This document shows, piece by piece, positions 8,918 to 17,897 of a stretch of 64,000 bases of DNA. Position 1 is the first letter of the stretch, and every line of letters starts with the position of its first letter. The notes under the pieces were generated by a model. That model had not been told where the DNA came from, searched no databases, and worked only from the letters and a program-made list of their open reading frames with translations. The DNA is from Actinomycetota bacterium (lineage in GTDB: Bacteria > Actinomycetota > Acidimicrobiia > Acidimicrobiales > Ilumatobacteraceae): positions 62,001 through 126,000 of the forward strand of contig VGCD01000003.1 in the NCBI GenBank assembly GCA_016870215.1, in the 5' to 3' direction. Made by a program: the position numbers and the translations under genes.

Positions 8918-9307
8918 ATGCCCCACATCCCCCACGTCGACTATCTCGTTCTTGAGCCGGCACCCCATCTGGTCGCGAATCAATGCACATCATGCAAGGC
9001 TCGCTTCTTTGATCGTCGTAATGCATGTGCCAATTGCTCGAACACATCTTTCGAGAAGGTTGACATCGCCACTGAAGGCATCGTGCGGTCATTCACCATC
9101 GTCACCTTCGCGGCGCCGGGTGTTCCGGTTCCTTTTGTGGCTGCTGTCGTGGACTGTGGCGGAACGTCCGTACGTGGAAATGTCATCAACTGCGACCCGA
9201 CTCCAGAGGCCGTGTCGCTTGGAATGAAAGTTCGCCTCACCACCTATTCACTCGGATCAGACGACAACGGAGTTGAGGCCATCGGATTTGGCTTCGAACC
9301 TGCCTGA
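8918..9307 (+). CDS. DUF35-type Zn-ribbon/OB-fold acyl-CoA-associated protein
   Basis: A 129-residue protein with an N-terminal rubredoxin-like zinc ribbon (Cys 23, 26, 37, 40) and a C-terminal OB-fold. These proteins bind or stimulate thiolase-like and acyl-CoA enzymes, and the thiolase gene follows 50 bases downstream. The ATG at 8918 has a clear Shine-Dalgarno (AGGAGG at 8903-8908). An in-frame extension to 8795 has no family similarity and lies antisense to the start of the lactone oxidase gene. The pair probably forms a complex handling a lipid or isoprenoid acyl-CoA; the substrate is unknown. Confidence 0.87.
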   Translation: MPHIPHVDYLVLEPAPHLVANQCTSCKARFFDRRNACANCSNTSFEKVDIATEGIVRSFTIVTFAAPGVPVPFVAAVVDCGGTSVRGNVINCDPTPEAVSLGMKVRLTTYSLGSDDNGVEAIGFGFEPA

Positions 9308-9357
9308 CCCACGATCTTTACCCAACACTTCTCGACACCACACGAAAGGCACCACTC

Positions 9358-10563
9358 ATGGCAACAGATGACATCTACATTCTCGGCATCAACATGACGA
9401 AGTTCGGGAAACACCCCGACAAAGACACCGTCGACCTTGCGTCAGCAGCCGCCCTCGCTGCACTTGCAGACGGTGGCGTCACCATGAAAGACATGGGTGT
9501 ACTTGCAGCCGGTTGCTTGATGGGTGGCGGCTTCATCGCTCAGCAGATTCAGAAGCAGATTGGCCAGACCGGTATTCCGGCATACAACGTGTCGAATGCA
9601 TGCGCCACCGGTGCAACTGCGCTGCGCACCGCGATCATGGCTATCAAGGCTGGCGAGTGCGATATGGGTCTTGCAGTTGGCGTCGAGAAGTTGGCTGGAG
9701 CAGGTCTCCTCGGAGGAGGCGGCAAGCCGAAATCAGACGGGCACACCTGGTCACCGAGTGGCCGGTTCGGGGCTGTCGCGCCCACCGATGGTCGCATCGG
9801 CACTGACACCATGCCTGGAACGTTCGCCCAGGTTGGAATGGAATACGGACACAAATATGGCGGAGCGTCATTTGAGTTATTCGCGCGTATCTCAGAGAAG
9901 AACCACGCGCACAGCACGCTGAACCCACTCGCTGCGTATACAAAGCGCATGACTCTGGAAGAAATCATGGGAGACCTCATGATTGCTTACCCGAACACGC
10001 GAGCAATGTGCTCGGCCAACTGTGACGGTGGTGCCGCTGCAGTCGTTGTATCCGGTTCGAAGCTGCGCACTCTTTCAAAAGAGCAACAGCGTCGCGCAGT
10101 CAAAGTCTCAGCGTCGGTACTCACGACTGACCCGTATCAAGAGGCTTGCCAGGTGCTTCCTGATGTCAACACCCTCACCAAGATCGCGGCACGCAAGGCC
10201 TACGAACAAGCCGGCGTAAGCCCATCAGATCTTGACCTTGTCGAACTTCATGACTGCTTCGCCACAGCGGAACTCGTTCATTACGACAACTTGATGTTGT
10301 GCGAAGAAGGCGGTGCCGTCGACTTCTTCAATTCCGGAGCAACGTGGCGCGACGGTTCCACACCAGTGAACGTCTCGGGTGGGCTTGAATCAAAGGGACA
10401 CCCCATCGCTGCAACTGGCATCGCAAATATTTGGGAGATCTGCCATCACCTTCGTGGTGAAGCTGGCGACCGCCAGATTGAGGGAGCGAAAGTCGGCTTG
10501 GCACACGTCATTGGGCTCGGTAACGCGTGCGGCGTTCATATCCTGGAGAAGTCTGCGCTCTAG
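9358..10563 (+). CDS. SCP-x/SCP2-type thiolase (acetyl-CoA acetyltransferase family)
   Basis: A 401-residue thiolase of the sterol-carrier-protein-x subfamily. The nucleophilic Cys is C82 in SNACATG; LHDCFA and GHPIAATG in the C-terminal half carry the His and the oxyanion-loop residues. Such enzymes cleave branched or steroid-like 3-ketoacyl-CoAs and commonly need a DUF35 partner, which is the gene just upstream. A GAAAGG ribosome site precedes the ATG. There is no C-terminal SCP2 lipid-transfer domain. It is convergent with the pirin gene, 36 bases from its stop. Confidence 0.88.
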   Translation: MATDDIYILGINMTKFGKHPDKDTVDLASAAALAALADGGVTMKDMGVLAAGCLMGGGFIAQQIQKQIGQTGIPAYNVSNACATGATALRTAIMAIKAGECDMGLAVGVEKLAGAGLLGGGGKPKSDGHTWSPSGRFGAVAPTDGRIGTDTMPGTFAQVGMEYGHKYGGASFELFARISEKNHAHSTLNPLAAYTKRMTLEEIMGDLMIAYPNTRAMCSANCDGGAAAVVVSGSKLRTLSKEQQRRAVKVSASVLTTDPYQEACQVLPDVNTLTKIAARKAYEQAGVSPSDLDLVELHDCFATAELVHYDNLMLCEEGGAVDFFNSGATWRDGSTPVNVSGGLESKGHPIAATGIANIWEICHHLRGEAGDRQIEGAKVGLAHVIGLGNACGVHILEKSAL

Positions 10564-10599
10564 TCAGAATTTGACTGCGAAATAGTTGTGTCGCCGCCG

Positions 10600-11589
10600 T
10601 CAGGCGCGATGCGGTTGAACTGCGTCGGCGGGCACACGACCGAGACGACCCGCTTGAAAGTCTTCGAAGGCCTGCTGAATTTCATCCATTGAGTTCATCA
10701 CGAACGGTCCGTACTGCACGACGGGCTCATTGAGCGGAACGCCTCCGATAAGGAACACTTCGAACATCGATGTGCGTGAGTCTTGTGTGGGGTTCGCTGA
10801 AATGCGGACGAAGTCACCGTCGACAAAGACTGCAGTTTGTCCGGAGGTGATTGCGACATCATGGGACACCATCCCCTGCCCAGCAAGCACGTGTGCGAGG
10901 GCATTGAAATCACGTGGCCATGGGATATCAATTGATGCTCCCGCGCTCACCGACACGTGCGTGATTGCCAGCGGTGTGTGGGAGATGCCGGGCCCGGCAT
11001 GACCAGCCAGAGAACCAGCAAGGACTCGCACCACGGCTCCGCCGTCGTGCGACGAGATGAGTGCAACATCTTGATCTTGCAAATCTTGGTATTGCGGGGC
11101 GATGCGCTTCTTCGCGCGGGGCAAATTGATCCACAACTGAAGCCCGTGAAACAGACCGCCAACTTCAACCAGTGCGGGCGGTGGCGTCTCAATGTGCAAG
11201 ATGCCGTCACCGGCCGTCATGTATTGAGTTCCACCCTCACGAATGACTCCACCGCCGCCGTGAGAGTCCTGATGAATGAACTCACCCTTCAACAAGTACG
11301 TGAAGGTCTCCATGCCGCGGTGCGGATGCCACGGAGTTCCCTTGGGCTCGCCTGCTGCATAGTCCACTTCGCCCATCTGATCGAGAATCACGAAGGGATC
11401 AACGTCGCTTCTGCTCAACCCTGCAAATGCGCGTCGAACGGGAAAACCATCGCCCTCTAGCCCCGATGGGGCCGTGACCAACTTGCTCACTCGACGAACA
11501 CGCCCAGTCAGCGCTGGACCGAAGGTGGGTGCGACGAAGTCGGCACGCTTGTCACCGGATGCAGAATGTTCAGTCACGATGTCACTCAC
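10600..11589 (-). CDS. Pirin family protein
   Basis: A bicupin of about 329 residues. The N-terminal cupin has the metal motif HPHRGMET followed by HQDSHGGGG and a TAGDGILHIE segment; the C-terminal cupin is less conserved. Pirins are iron proteins; bacterial ones act as quercetinase-like dioxygenases or as modulators of metabolic enzymes, and the role here is not known. The frame stays open upstream through the tRNA-Leu gene, but those residues are the usual read-through of a tRNA. The real start is therefore placed at GTG 11589, with GTG 11577 as alternative. The gene begins 7 bases after the tRNA end and may share its transcript with secG and the tRNA. Confidence 0.83.
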   Translation of the reverse strand: MSDIVTEHSASGDKRADFVAPTFGPALTGRVRRVSKLVTAPSGLEGDGFPVRRAFAGLSRSDVDPFVILDQMGEVDYAAGEPKGTPWHPHRGMETFTYLLKGEFIHQDSHGGGGVIREGGTQYMTAGDGILHIETPPPALVEVGGLFHGLQLWINLPRAKKRIAPQYQDLQDQDVALISSHDGGAVVRVLAGSLAGHAGPGISHTPLAITHVSVSAGASIDIPWPRDFNALAHVLAGQGMVSHDVAITSGQTAVFVDGDFVRISANPTQDSRTSMFEVFLIGGVPLNEPVVQYGPFVMNSMDEIQQAFEDFQAGRLGRVPADAVQPHRA

Positions 11590-11595
11590 TATTAA

Positions 11596-11682
11596 TGGTG
11601 TCGAAGGGGGGACTTGAACCCCCATGCCCTAATGGGCGCCAGCCCCTCAAGCTGGTGCGTCTGCCAATTTCGCCACTTCGAC
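11596..11682 (-). tRNA. tRNA-Leu (anticodon GAG)
   Basis: The cloverleaf folds with acceptor arm GTCGAAG/CTTCGAC, a D arm around TGGCGAAATTGGCAGA, anticodon stem CCAGC/GCTGG around loop TTGAGGG (anticodon GAG, reads CUC), a variable arm of the class II type and T loop GTTCAAGTCCC. The discriminator A is at 11599, followed by an encoded CCA (11598-11596). It starts 28 bases after the secG stop and is probably co-transcribed with it. Confidence 0.95.
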
Positions 11683-11710
11683 AAGGAAGGTGAAGGCTAT
11701 CTGTGACGGC

Positions 11711-11950
11711 TCAAGCAGCCAACAGGAAGCCGAGCGCAACAACTGTGAAGAGCCACACCGTCGCAAACACCGTTGTGATGCGATTGAGGTTCTTCTCCGC
11801 GGCTGCTGAGCCGAGCGCTGCTCCGCCGGCACCGCCGAACATGTCCGAGAGTCCGCCGCCCTGGCCGCTGTGCAGGAGCACACCGACGATGAGAGCGAAC
11901 ATGGACACCACGTTCACGACCAATGTGAGAGCTGTGATCACTGAGCGCAC
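11711..11950 (-). CDS. secG: Preprotein translocase subunit SecG
   Basis: A 79-residue protein with two membrane helices (about 4-24 and 57-77) and the family signature LLHSGQGGGLSDMFGG between them. SecG supports SecYEG-mediated protein export in the cytoplasmic membrane. In most actinobacteria it sits directly after tpiA; here the oppABCDF block lies between them. The GTG start is 8 nt after a TAGGAT box, so it has its own leaderless promoter rather than depending on the gap-pgk-tpiA transcript. The gene is followed by tRNA-Leu(GAG). Confidence 0.95.
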   Translation of the reverse strand: MRSVITALTLVVNVVSMFALIVGVLLHSGQGGGLSDMFGGAGGAALGSAAAEKNLNRITTVFATVWLFTVVALGFLLAA

Positions 11951-11958
11951 GAGGAACG

Positions 11959-11964
11959 ATCCTA
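11959..11964 (-). promoter_or_regulatory. -10 box TAGGAT of secG (leaderless)
   Basis: TAGGAT fits TAnnnT and ends 8 nt before the GTG start of secG, just after the oppF stop. Confidence 0.45.
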
Positions 11965-11970
11965 ACTGGA

Positions 11971-12975
11971 CTAATGCCCAGCGCCACCGAGAGTGACCGG
12001 GACCTCATTCGGAAAATGACACGCCACCTGATGCGTACCCCCGGCCGACGACAACAGAGGCTCTTCGACGGCGCACCGTTCTTCGGCCCGCGGGCATCGA
12101 GTGCGGAAACGACAACCACTTGGCGGGTCGATGGGGCTTGGCACTTCACCGGTCAAGACAATTCGTTGGCGTCCACGCTCAATCACAGGGTTCGGCTCTG
12201 GAACTGCGGACAACAGTGCCGTCGTATAGGGATGGCGAGGATTCGTGTACACCGACTCAGCGGGACCAACCTCCACCAGTTTTCCGAGATACATGACACC
12301 AATGACGTCTGAGATGTGTCGCACGACGGACAAGTCATGCGCGATGAACACATACGAAAGACCGAGTTCCTTCTGGATGTCTTGCAACAAGTTCACGACA
12401 CCAGCTTGAATACTCACGTCGAGAGCTGAAACTGGTTCATCCAGAATGAGCAGCGAGGGATTGAGTGCCAAAGCTCTCGCGACGCCTACTCGTTGACGTT
12501 GTCCTCCTGAGAACTCATGTGGGAAGCGACGGGAGTGGTCGGGCGAGAGACCAACCAATTCGAGAAGCGATGCGACTTTCTCTGCGTGATCTCCAGGCAC
12601 CTTGTGCACAACTAGCGGCTCAGCGATCGACGTTCCGACTGTCAGTCTCGGGTCGAGCGATGCATACGGATCTTGAAATACGATCTGCATTTGACGACGA
12701 AGCGGCCGTAATTCGACTTGCGTCAAAGACGTGATGTTTTGACCTTTGAACGCGATGTTCCCTGATGTCGGCTCGAGCAAACGAAGCACGCATCTGCCGA
12801 CTGTGGTCTTGCCGCTCCCTGACTCGCCGACCAAGCCGAATGTTTGACCCTCTTCAACTGCGAACGACACTCCGGAAACTGCGTACACGGTCTGCCGTGC
12901 GCTACGAAGACCAGCAGTGGTCTTCACATAGAACTCTTTGACGAGGTTCTCAACCGAGAGCACAGGAGTAGTCAT
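11971..12975 (-). CDS. oppF: Oligopeptide ABC transporter ATP-binding protein OppF
   Basis: A 334-residue ABC ATPase of the OppF/DppF group. Walker [10 protein letters not shown], signature FSGGQRQRV, Walker B LLILDEP and the switch His are all present. The C-terminal OppD/F extension contains [11 protein letters not shown], a cysteine-containing motif that in some homologues binds an Fe-S cluster. ATG at 12975 overlaps the oppD stop (ATGA). It pairs with OppD to energise import of peptides bound by OppA. Confidence 0.92.
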   Translation of the reverse strand: MTTPVLSVENLVKEFYVKTTAGLRSARQTVYAVSGVSFAVEEGQTFGLVGESGSGKTTVGRCVLRLLEPTSGNIAFKGQNITSLTQVELRPLRRQMQIVFQDPYASLDPRLTVGTSIAEPLVVHKVPGDHAEKVASLLELVGLSPDHSRRFPHEFSGGQRQRVGVARALALNPSLLILDEPVSALDVSIQAGVVNLLQDIQKELGLSYVFIAHDLSVVRHISDVIGVMYLGKLVEVGPAESVYTNPRHPYTTALLSAVPEPNPVIERGRQRIVLTGEVPSPIDPPSGCRFRTRCPRAEERCAVEEPLLSSAGGTHQVACHFPNEVPVTLGGAGH

Positions 12976-13940
12976 GCTGACACCCCTAATTCTTGAGCAC
13001 GAATACACGCGGTCTCCGTCTTGCCCACTCGCACGAGTGTCATTGGAGCCGACTCACACTCATCTGTCGCCTCTGAGCAACGAGGCCGGAAGGCACATCC
13101 GCTTGGCGGTGCAATCATGTTCGGTGGCGAGCCGACAATTGGTTGGAGGCGCTGCCGTCCAACTTGCGGCAACGAAGCCATCAGACCGCGAGTGTATGGA
13201 TGCCCTGGCGAGGCGAACATGTCGTTCACTTGTGCTCGCTCAACTGTCATGCCCGCATACATGACCTCAACACGGTCAGCGATGCGCGCTATGACGCCCA
13301 AGTCGTGCGTGATGAAGACAACGGCCGTGTTTAAACGAGACTTCACTTCCATCAACACATCGAGAATTTGTGCTTGTACTGTCACATCCAACGCAGTTGT
13401 TGGCTCATCGGCAATCAATACGTCTGGCTCGTTGGCGATAGCCATCGCAATCATCACTCGTTGACGCATTCCACCTGAGAACTCGTGCGGGTATTGCTTG
13501 GCACGCACAGCGGGCTGAGGAAGCCCGACGAGATCCAACAATTCCACTGCACGCTCTGAAGCTTGCTGCTTGGACATCACCTGATGAGCAAGGATCATCT
13601 CGACGATTTGGTCACCTATTCGATGAACGGGGTTCAATGCCGACAACGGATCCTGGAAAATCATCGACATGCGCTTACCACGCACGGATCGAATCGTCTT
13701 GACGTCGGCACCGATCAACTCGGTTCCATCCAGTGTTGCCGAGCCTGTGATGAGCGCCGTGGGAGGTAAAAGGCCCATAATCGACAAGAAGGAAACGGAC
13801 TTCCCCGAACCAGACTCCCCGACGATGCCGACCACTTCACCACGCTCAACGTCGAGGTTCACGCCCCGTACGGCGAGAACCTTGCCAGCCGGTGTGGGGA
13901 ATGTGACTCGTAGGTCACGTGTGCTGAGAATAGGACTCAT
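12972..13940 (-). CDS. oppD: Oligopeptide ABC transporter ATP-binding protein OppD
   Basis: A 322-residue ABC ATPase. Motifs seen are Walker [10 protein letters not shown] (about 38-46), signature FSGGMRQRV, Walker B VLIADEP and a C-terminal [11 protein letters not shown] motif shared with OppF. It overlaps both oppC upstream and oppF downstream by ATGA, so the ATPase pair is translationally coupled. It is the partner of OppF in the heterodimeric motor of the importer. Confidence 0.92.
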   Translation of the reverse strand: MSPILSTRDLRVTFPTPAGKVLAVRGVNLDVERGEVVGIVGESGSGKSVSFLSIMGLLPPTALITGSATLDGTELIGADVKTIRSVRGKRMSMIFQDPLSALNPVHRIGDQIVEMILAHQVMSKQQASERAVELLDLVGLPQPAVRAKQYPHEFSGGMRQRVMIAMAIANEPDVLIADEPTTALDVTVQAQILDVLMEVKSRLNTAVVFITHDLGVIARIADRVEVMYAGMTVERAQVNDMFASPGHPYTRGLMASLPQVGRQRLQPIVGSPPNMIAPPSGCAFRPRCSEATDECESAPMTLVRVGKTETACIRAQELGVSA

Positions 13941-14914
13941 TGCTCAACCGTTTGCTTCGGATCAAACGCATCTCGCAGTCCGTCACCGATGAAACTCACA
14001 CAGAGCGTCACGATAAGCAATGCCGCAAACGGATACAGCGCGAGCCACCAATATCCAGCCCGCACAGCAAGTTTCGACTCGGCAACGAGCAGACCAAGCG
14101 AAGTCGCTCCGTCACCGGGACTCGGCCCGTATCCGAACAAGGACAATGTCGCCTCACTTACGATGACGCCAACAACACCAAGGCTGAGTGCCACCAGGAT
14201 CGGTCCAGTTGAATTCGGTATCAGGTGCTTTCGAATGATGTACCAATTTGAAGCACCAGCAGCTCGTGCGGCTTCCACGAATTCACGCTCTTTGAGTGCC
14301 ATCACCTGCGCACGCAAGATACGCGCCACACCCATCCATCCGAAGATGGTGAACAGGACCACGAGAAAACGAATGGAGCTTGGTTCACCGATGATGGCAG
14401 TGATCCAAGGCACCGCACCAAGAACGTTGCGAATCACAAGAAGCGCCACGAGAAATGGGAATGCAAGGAACACATCGGTAAGCCTCATGACGACGTCGTC
14501 AAAGCGACCACCCTTCAACCCGGCATACGACCCGACAGCAACGCCCACTGCCAGACTGAACGCTGATGCGAGAATTCCCAGAAGTAGCGACACTCTCAAG
14601 CCGAAGATGATGCGGCTGTATAAATCCCGGCCGATGCTGTCTGTACCGAACCATGCCTCGGCTCGCGGTGCGAGGTTGTAGTTCTTACCTTGCGAAATGT
14701 TGAATATTTGTTCGTTCACCCCATATCGAGTCGTCAGCGGTGAAAGCAACACATACACCACAAGAAATGCGAGGATGACGACAGAGACTGAGGCCGCTTT
14801 GTGCGCTCGGAAACGCATGTATGCCATGCGCGTCGGAGATACAGAGGCGACTGTGAGCCCTGCAACTGCATCCACACCGGCTGCAGCCACTTCGGAGTTC
14901 TTCTTCTCAGACAA
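13937..14914 (-). CDS. oppC: Oligopeptide ABC transporter permease OppC
   Basis: A 325-residue permease with a cytoplasmic N-terminal tail of about 40 residues, a first membrane helix (about 40-60), a periplasmic OppC-type N-domain and five further helices. The EAA coupling loop is visible as EFVEAARAAGASNWYIIRKH, where ATPases dock. It overlaps oppB by 8 bases and oppD by ATGA. The substrate class (di- or oligopeptide, or possibly a glycan or nickel chelate) is not determined by the permease. Confidence 0.92.
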   Translation of the reverse strand: MSEKKNSEVAAAGVDAVAGLTVASVSPTRMAYMRFRAHKAASVSVVILAFLVVYVLLSPLTTRYGVNEQIFNISQGKNYNLAPRAEAWFGTDSIGRDLYSRIIFGLRVSLLLGILASAFSLAVGVAVGSYAGLKGGRFDDVVMRLTDVFLAFPFLVALLVIRNVLGAVPWITAIIGEPSSIRFLVVLFTIFGWMGVARILRAQVMALKEREFVEAARAAGASNWYIIRKHLIPNSTGPILVALSLGVVGVIVSEATLSLFGYGPSPGDGATSLGLLVAESKLAVRAGYWWLALYPFAALLIVTLCVSFIGDGLRDAFDPKQTVEQ

Positions 14915-15890
14915 GCTTGATCCTCGGGTCGAGACGGGCGTACACGATGTCAGCCAGCAAGTTGAACACGACGACAGATCCGACGATGATCACCATGAAG
15001 GGCATCAACTGCGGGAAATCACCATTGCCATACGCAACCAAGAAGAAACGGCCCATTCCGGGGTATTCGAAGAGACCTTCGGTGATGATGAGCCCTCCAA
15101 CAATGGCACCGATGTCCAAGAAGATGAGAGTGGTGACAGGAATGAGTGCATTTCGGAGAGAATGCTTCAGAAGCACCTGACGTTCACTGATGCCCTTTGA
15201 GCGGGCGGTGCGCAGATAGTCACTGTTCAGCACATCGAGTAGCGATGAGCGCATGTACCGCGAGTAACTCGCAATTGTTTGAATAGCCACAACGACGACC
15301 GGAAGCGCCATGTGCTTCAGCATCAATGCGAGATCGAAGCCTTGGTGGCCTGGTGGGTACACACCCGAAGTGGGAAATAACGAGTAGCCAAACCATTTCT
15401 GCCAGTAGATGGAAAACAGCAACTGCAGAAGTAGTGCGCTGACGAAAGGAGGAATGGCGAGTCCGATGAGGGCACCCGTGTTCACCGCCGTGTCGCGCAG
15501 GCGTCCGGGTCGCAAAGCTGCGAGCACACCGAAGAGGTTGCCGACGAAGATTCCGACGATCGATGCGGTCACCCCTAGTCGTAGTGAATTGGCAAGAGCA
15601 TCCTTCAGGTTTGGCCACACCGGCGTGCGACCCTTGATACTTGGCGCCCAGTCCCCTGTGAGGAATCCTCCGAGCCACTTGAAATATCCCCGCACATAAC
15701 CAAATGCGCCGTCATACAAACCATTCAATTCGATGTACTGCTGAATCTTCTTCTTCGAGGCGCGTGCGTTCGCGCGCTTGTAACTCTCCACCGGGTTAGT
15801 ACCCAAACGCAGTGCGACATAGACGAGGAATGTCACGAGCAGGAGCGTGGGAATCAGCCACAGGAGACGGCGCGCGATGTATCTTTTCAC
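14907..15890 (-). CDS. oppB: Oligopeptide ABC transporter permease OppB
   Basis: A 327-residue permease. The N terminus has a first helix (about 9-27) then a soluble insertion, five more helices and the EAA loop DYLRTARSKGISERQVLLKH. The GTG start has a strong upstream purine tract (GGGGAGAGG). A 12-bp-stem hairpin lies in the 92-base gap between the oppA stop and this start, which probably lowers expression of the membrane and ATPase genes relative to the binding protein. Confidence 0.91.
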   Translation of the reverse strand: MKRYIARRLLWLIPTLLLVTFLVYVALRLGTNPVESYKRANARASKKKIQQYIELNGLYDGAFGYVRGYFKWLGGFLTGDWAPSIKGRTPVWPNLKDALANSLRLGVTASIVGIFVGNLFGVLAALRPGRLRDTAVNTGALIGLAIPPFVSALLLQLLFSIYWQKWFGYSLFPTSGVYPPGHQGFDLALMLKHMALPVVVVAIQTIASYSRYMRSSLLDVLNSDYLRTARSKGISERQVLLKHSLRNALIPVTTLIFLDIGAIVGGLIITEGLFEYPGMGRFFLVAYGNGDFPQLMPFMVIIVGSVVVFNLLADIVYARLDPRIKLV

Positions 15891-15925
15891 GCCTCTCCCC
15901 CCACGTTCTTTAGTCTAAAACGCGA

Positions 15926-15956
15926 AAGGTGCGGGGCATGTGCTGCCCCGCACCTT
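15926..15956 (-). terminator. Strong hairpin between oppA and oppB
   Basis: Perfect 12-bp arms (15926-15937 with 15945-15956; AAGGTGCGGGGC paired with its complement) and a 7-base loop. On the minus strand it is followed by a short T-run (GTTTT). It probably works as a partial terminator or 3' mRNA stabiliser so that oppA mRNA exceeds the rest of the operon. Confidence 0.7.
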
Positions 15957-15982
15957 CTCAATTGTCTCAGGATGAACCTGAA

Positions 15983-17671
15983 TTACTTGGTTTCCACCTT
16001 GGGCTCAGACTTGAGCAGCTCGGTCACCTCGTACTTGCCGTCATTGGTGGTGCGGTATGCGCCTGGTGCAAGCACCTGACCCACGGTCCACACGTACCAC
16101 GACGAGTTTGCACACTCAGTGATCGGGTTGAGGCACTCTGGCCACTGCTCCGCACCAATGACGATCTGGCCGTCACCGTTGAGGTCCTTCCACATGTAGG
16201 TGTCGTTGAAGGCTGCGTAGTTGTTCAACTGGCCCTCGACGTCGCCCACGAGGTCGGTGCGGTATGCGCCTGACTTCGGGAACTGGAAGAACGGAATCAT
16301 CATGTAGTCCTTGTCCATTTCGACAATGGCTTCCTTGATGAGTTCGGTGCGCTTGTCAGCATCGGTTTCCTTGTCCGAATTCTTCAGAGCTTCGGTCGCC
16401 TTGTCGTTGACCCAACCCTGGTAGTTCTGACCCTTGTTCTCGTTTGCTTCGGTCGGCACCTGGTCACCCGCGAAAGCAGGAACGAGGTATGCCGGGTCCG
16501 GTGGCGCTGTGCTGATGTACATCGCGAGGTCATAATCCATACCTGGCAGACGCTGCTGGAAGTAGCAAGCGGCATCACAGTTGTAAGGAACAACATTGAA
16601 GCCGGCTTCCTTCAGCAACGGAATGAGGTACGCCTGGGTGTCTTCACGACGCTTGTTCTCCGTGTTGATGACCCACTGGATTTCCGGCACTGCGCCATCC
16701 TTGGCCCACATACCACTTGCATCCTTTTCCCAGCCGCCATCCTCGAGCACCTTGGCGGCATCTTCGAGGCTGTATTTGTTTCCAAAGATTCCCTCTGGGC
16801 AGTACTGACCAGGAATCATCGGACCACATGCGAGGAGCTTGCCCTCTGGTGCGATCGGGATGTAGATCTGCTGGAACAACGCATCAAGGTCGATTGACTT
16901 GTAGAAGCCTTCACGGAACGCTGCGTCGGAGAATTCACGAACGTTGCCGTTCGCGTCTTTGCCCTCGACACCCTGGTTCATGTAAATGCCTTCATAGTCA
17001 CCGCCGTACTCGATGACCGTCTTCACGTTCGGGTCGGCGAGTTCATCTGCGATACCTGCATAGAACTGTGGGTAGATGAAGTCGACTTCGCCGGCCTTGA
17101 GGGCAGCAATGCCGTTCTCAACCTTCGGCACCATAACGAGCTTGCCTGAGGCCTTGCGTGGCCCCCAGTAGGCCTCGTTTGGCACATAGACGACTTGATC
17201 CTTGCTCCAGCTCTCCATCTTCCACTCGGTACCCGAGTAGTTGATCGATGTCTGGAAGTCGGCAGAAATATCGTTGCAATTTGCGACGGCCGCTTTCTTG
17301 ATCAGTCCACTGAACAGACCCTTGTACGGGGCATACAGCTCGGTGAATGACACCACGACTTGCTTATCAGACTCACCAGCAGCAACAGATGAAATCTTGT
17401 CGTAGCCGGTGGTGCCGAGTGAGCCTGGTGTGTTGAGCGCCGCTTGCCACGTGCACTCGAAGTCGGCCACCGTGATGGGTGATCCGTCTTCCCACACCGC
17501 CTCGTCGACGATGTCATAGGTGATGGTCATGGCTGTTTCGCCAGTTGCTCCAGCACCTTCACTGGTTGTGTCCTCCGTGGAACTGTCACTGTCACTGCCG
17601 CCACATGCCGACAGTGCCAGAGCAACGCCAACGGCGAAGGCAAGTGCTTTTGCACCTTTAGTCCTTCTCAT
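15983..17671 (-). CDS. oppA: Extracellular solute-binding lipoprotein of the Opp transporter (family 5)
   Basis: A 562-residue precursor. The signal peptide has a basic start (MRRTKGAK), a hydrophobic core and lipobox LSAC, giving a lipid-modified Cys after about 22 residues, followed by a Ser/Asp/Glu/Thr-rich linker. The rest fits SBP family 5 (DppA/OppA), with a WEDGSPITVADF segment typical of the N-terminal lobe. ATG 17671 has an AGGAGG site 8 nt upstream. The frame is open further upstream, but that part precedes the signal peptide and is not coding. Being first in the operon and followed by a hairpin suits a protein needed in excess. The ligand is probably a peptide. Confidence 0.9.
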   Translation of the reverse strand: MRRTKGAKALAFAVGVALALSACGGSDSDSSTEDTTSEGAGATGETAMTITYDIVDEAVWEDGSPITVADFECTWQAALNTPGSLGTTGYDKISSVAAGESDKQVVVSFTELYAPYKGLFSGLIKKAAVANCNDISADFQTSINYSGTEWKMESWSKDQVVYVPNEAYWGPRKASGKLVMVPKVENGIAALKAGEVDFIYPQFYAGIADELADPNVKTVIEYGGDYEGIYMNQGVEGKDANGNVREFSDAAFREGFYKSIDLDALFQQIYIPIAPEGKLLACGPMIPGQYCPEGIFGNKYSLEDAAKVLEDGGWEKDASGMWAKDGAVPEIQWVINTENKRREDTQAYLIPLLKEAGFNVVPYNCDAACYFQQRLPGMDYDLAMYISTAPPDPAYLVPAFAGDQVPTEANENKGQNYQGWVNDKATEALKNSDKETDADKRTELIKEAIVEMDKDYMMIPFFQFPKSGAYRTDLVGDVEGQLNNYAAFNDTYMWKDLNGDGQIVIGAEQWPECLNPITECANSSWYVWTVGQVLAPGAYRTTNDGKYEVTELLKSEPKVETK

Positions 17672-17897
17672 TGATGTGACCTCCTGGTCGATGATCGTGA
17701 GAACCGCGGGCTCACGCCACGGCACAGACAGCCAAGAGGAAGACACGTGTTACCCCCTCCGGCGCATCCTTGCGCGTCCTTGGCTGGTCTCTCGTTCAAC
17801 CAAGGCGAAGTCAGGCTAACAGCGCCAGCTGTGCCCTCTTAACAATCCGTACACCTGTGAGATACCGGCCCGACACCCGCCGGTGAGGTCAGGAAAC

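Noticed and set aside
11590-11625. N-terminal extension of the pirin protein through tRNA-Leu(GAG)
   Set aside because: The residues are the translation of the tRNA 3' half, a common artefact; a GTG just after the tRNA is a better start.
17778-17805. CCTTGG/CCAAGG inverted repeat in the oppA leader, considered as a riboswitch or operator
   Set aside because: Short 6-bp arms and a 16-base loop, with no known aptamer core; not enough to call a regulatory element.
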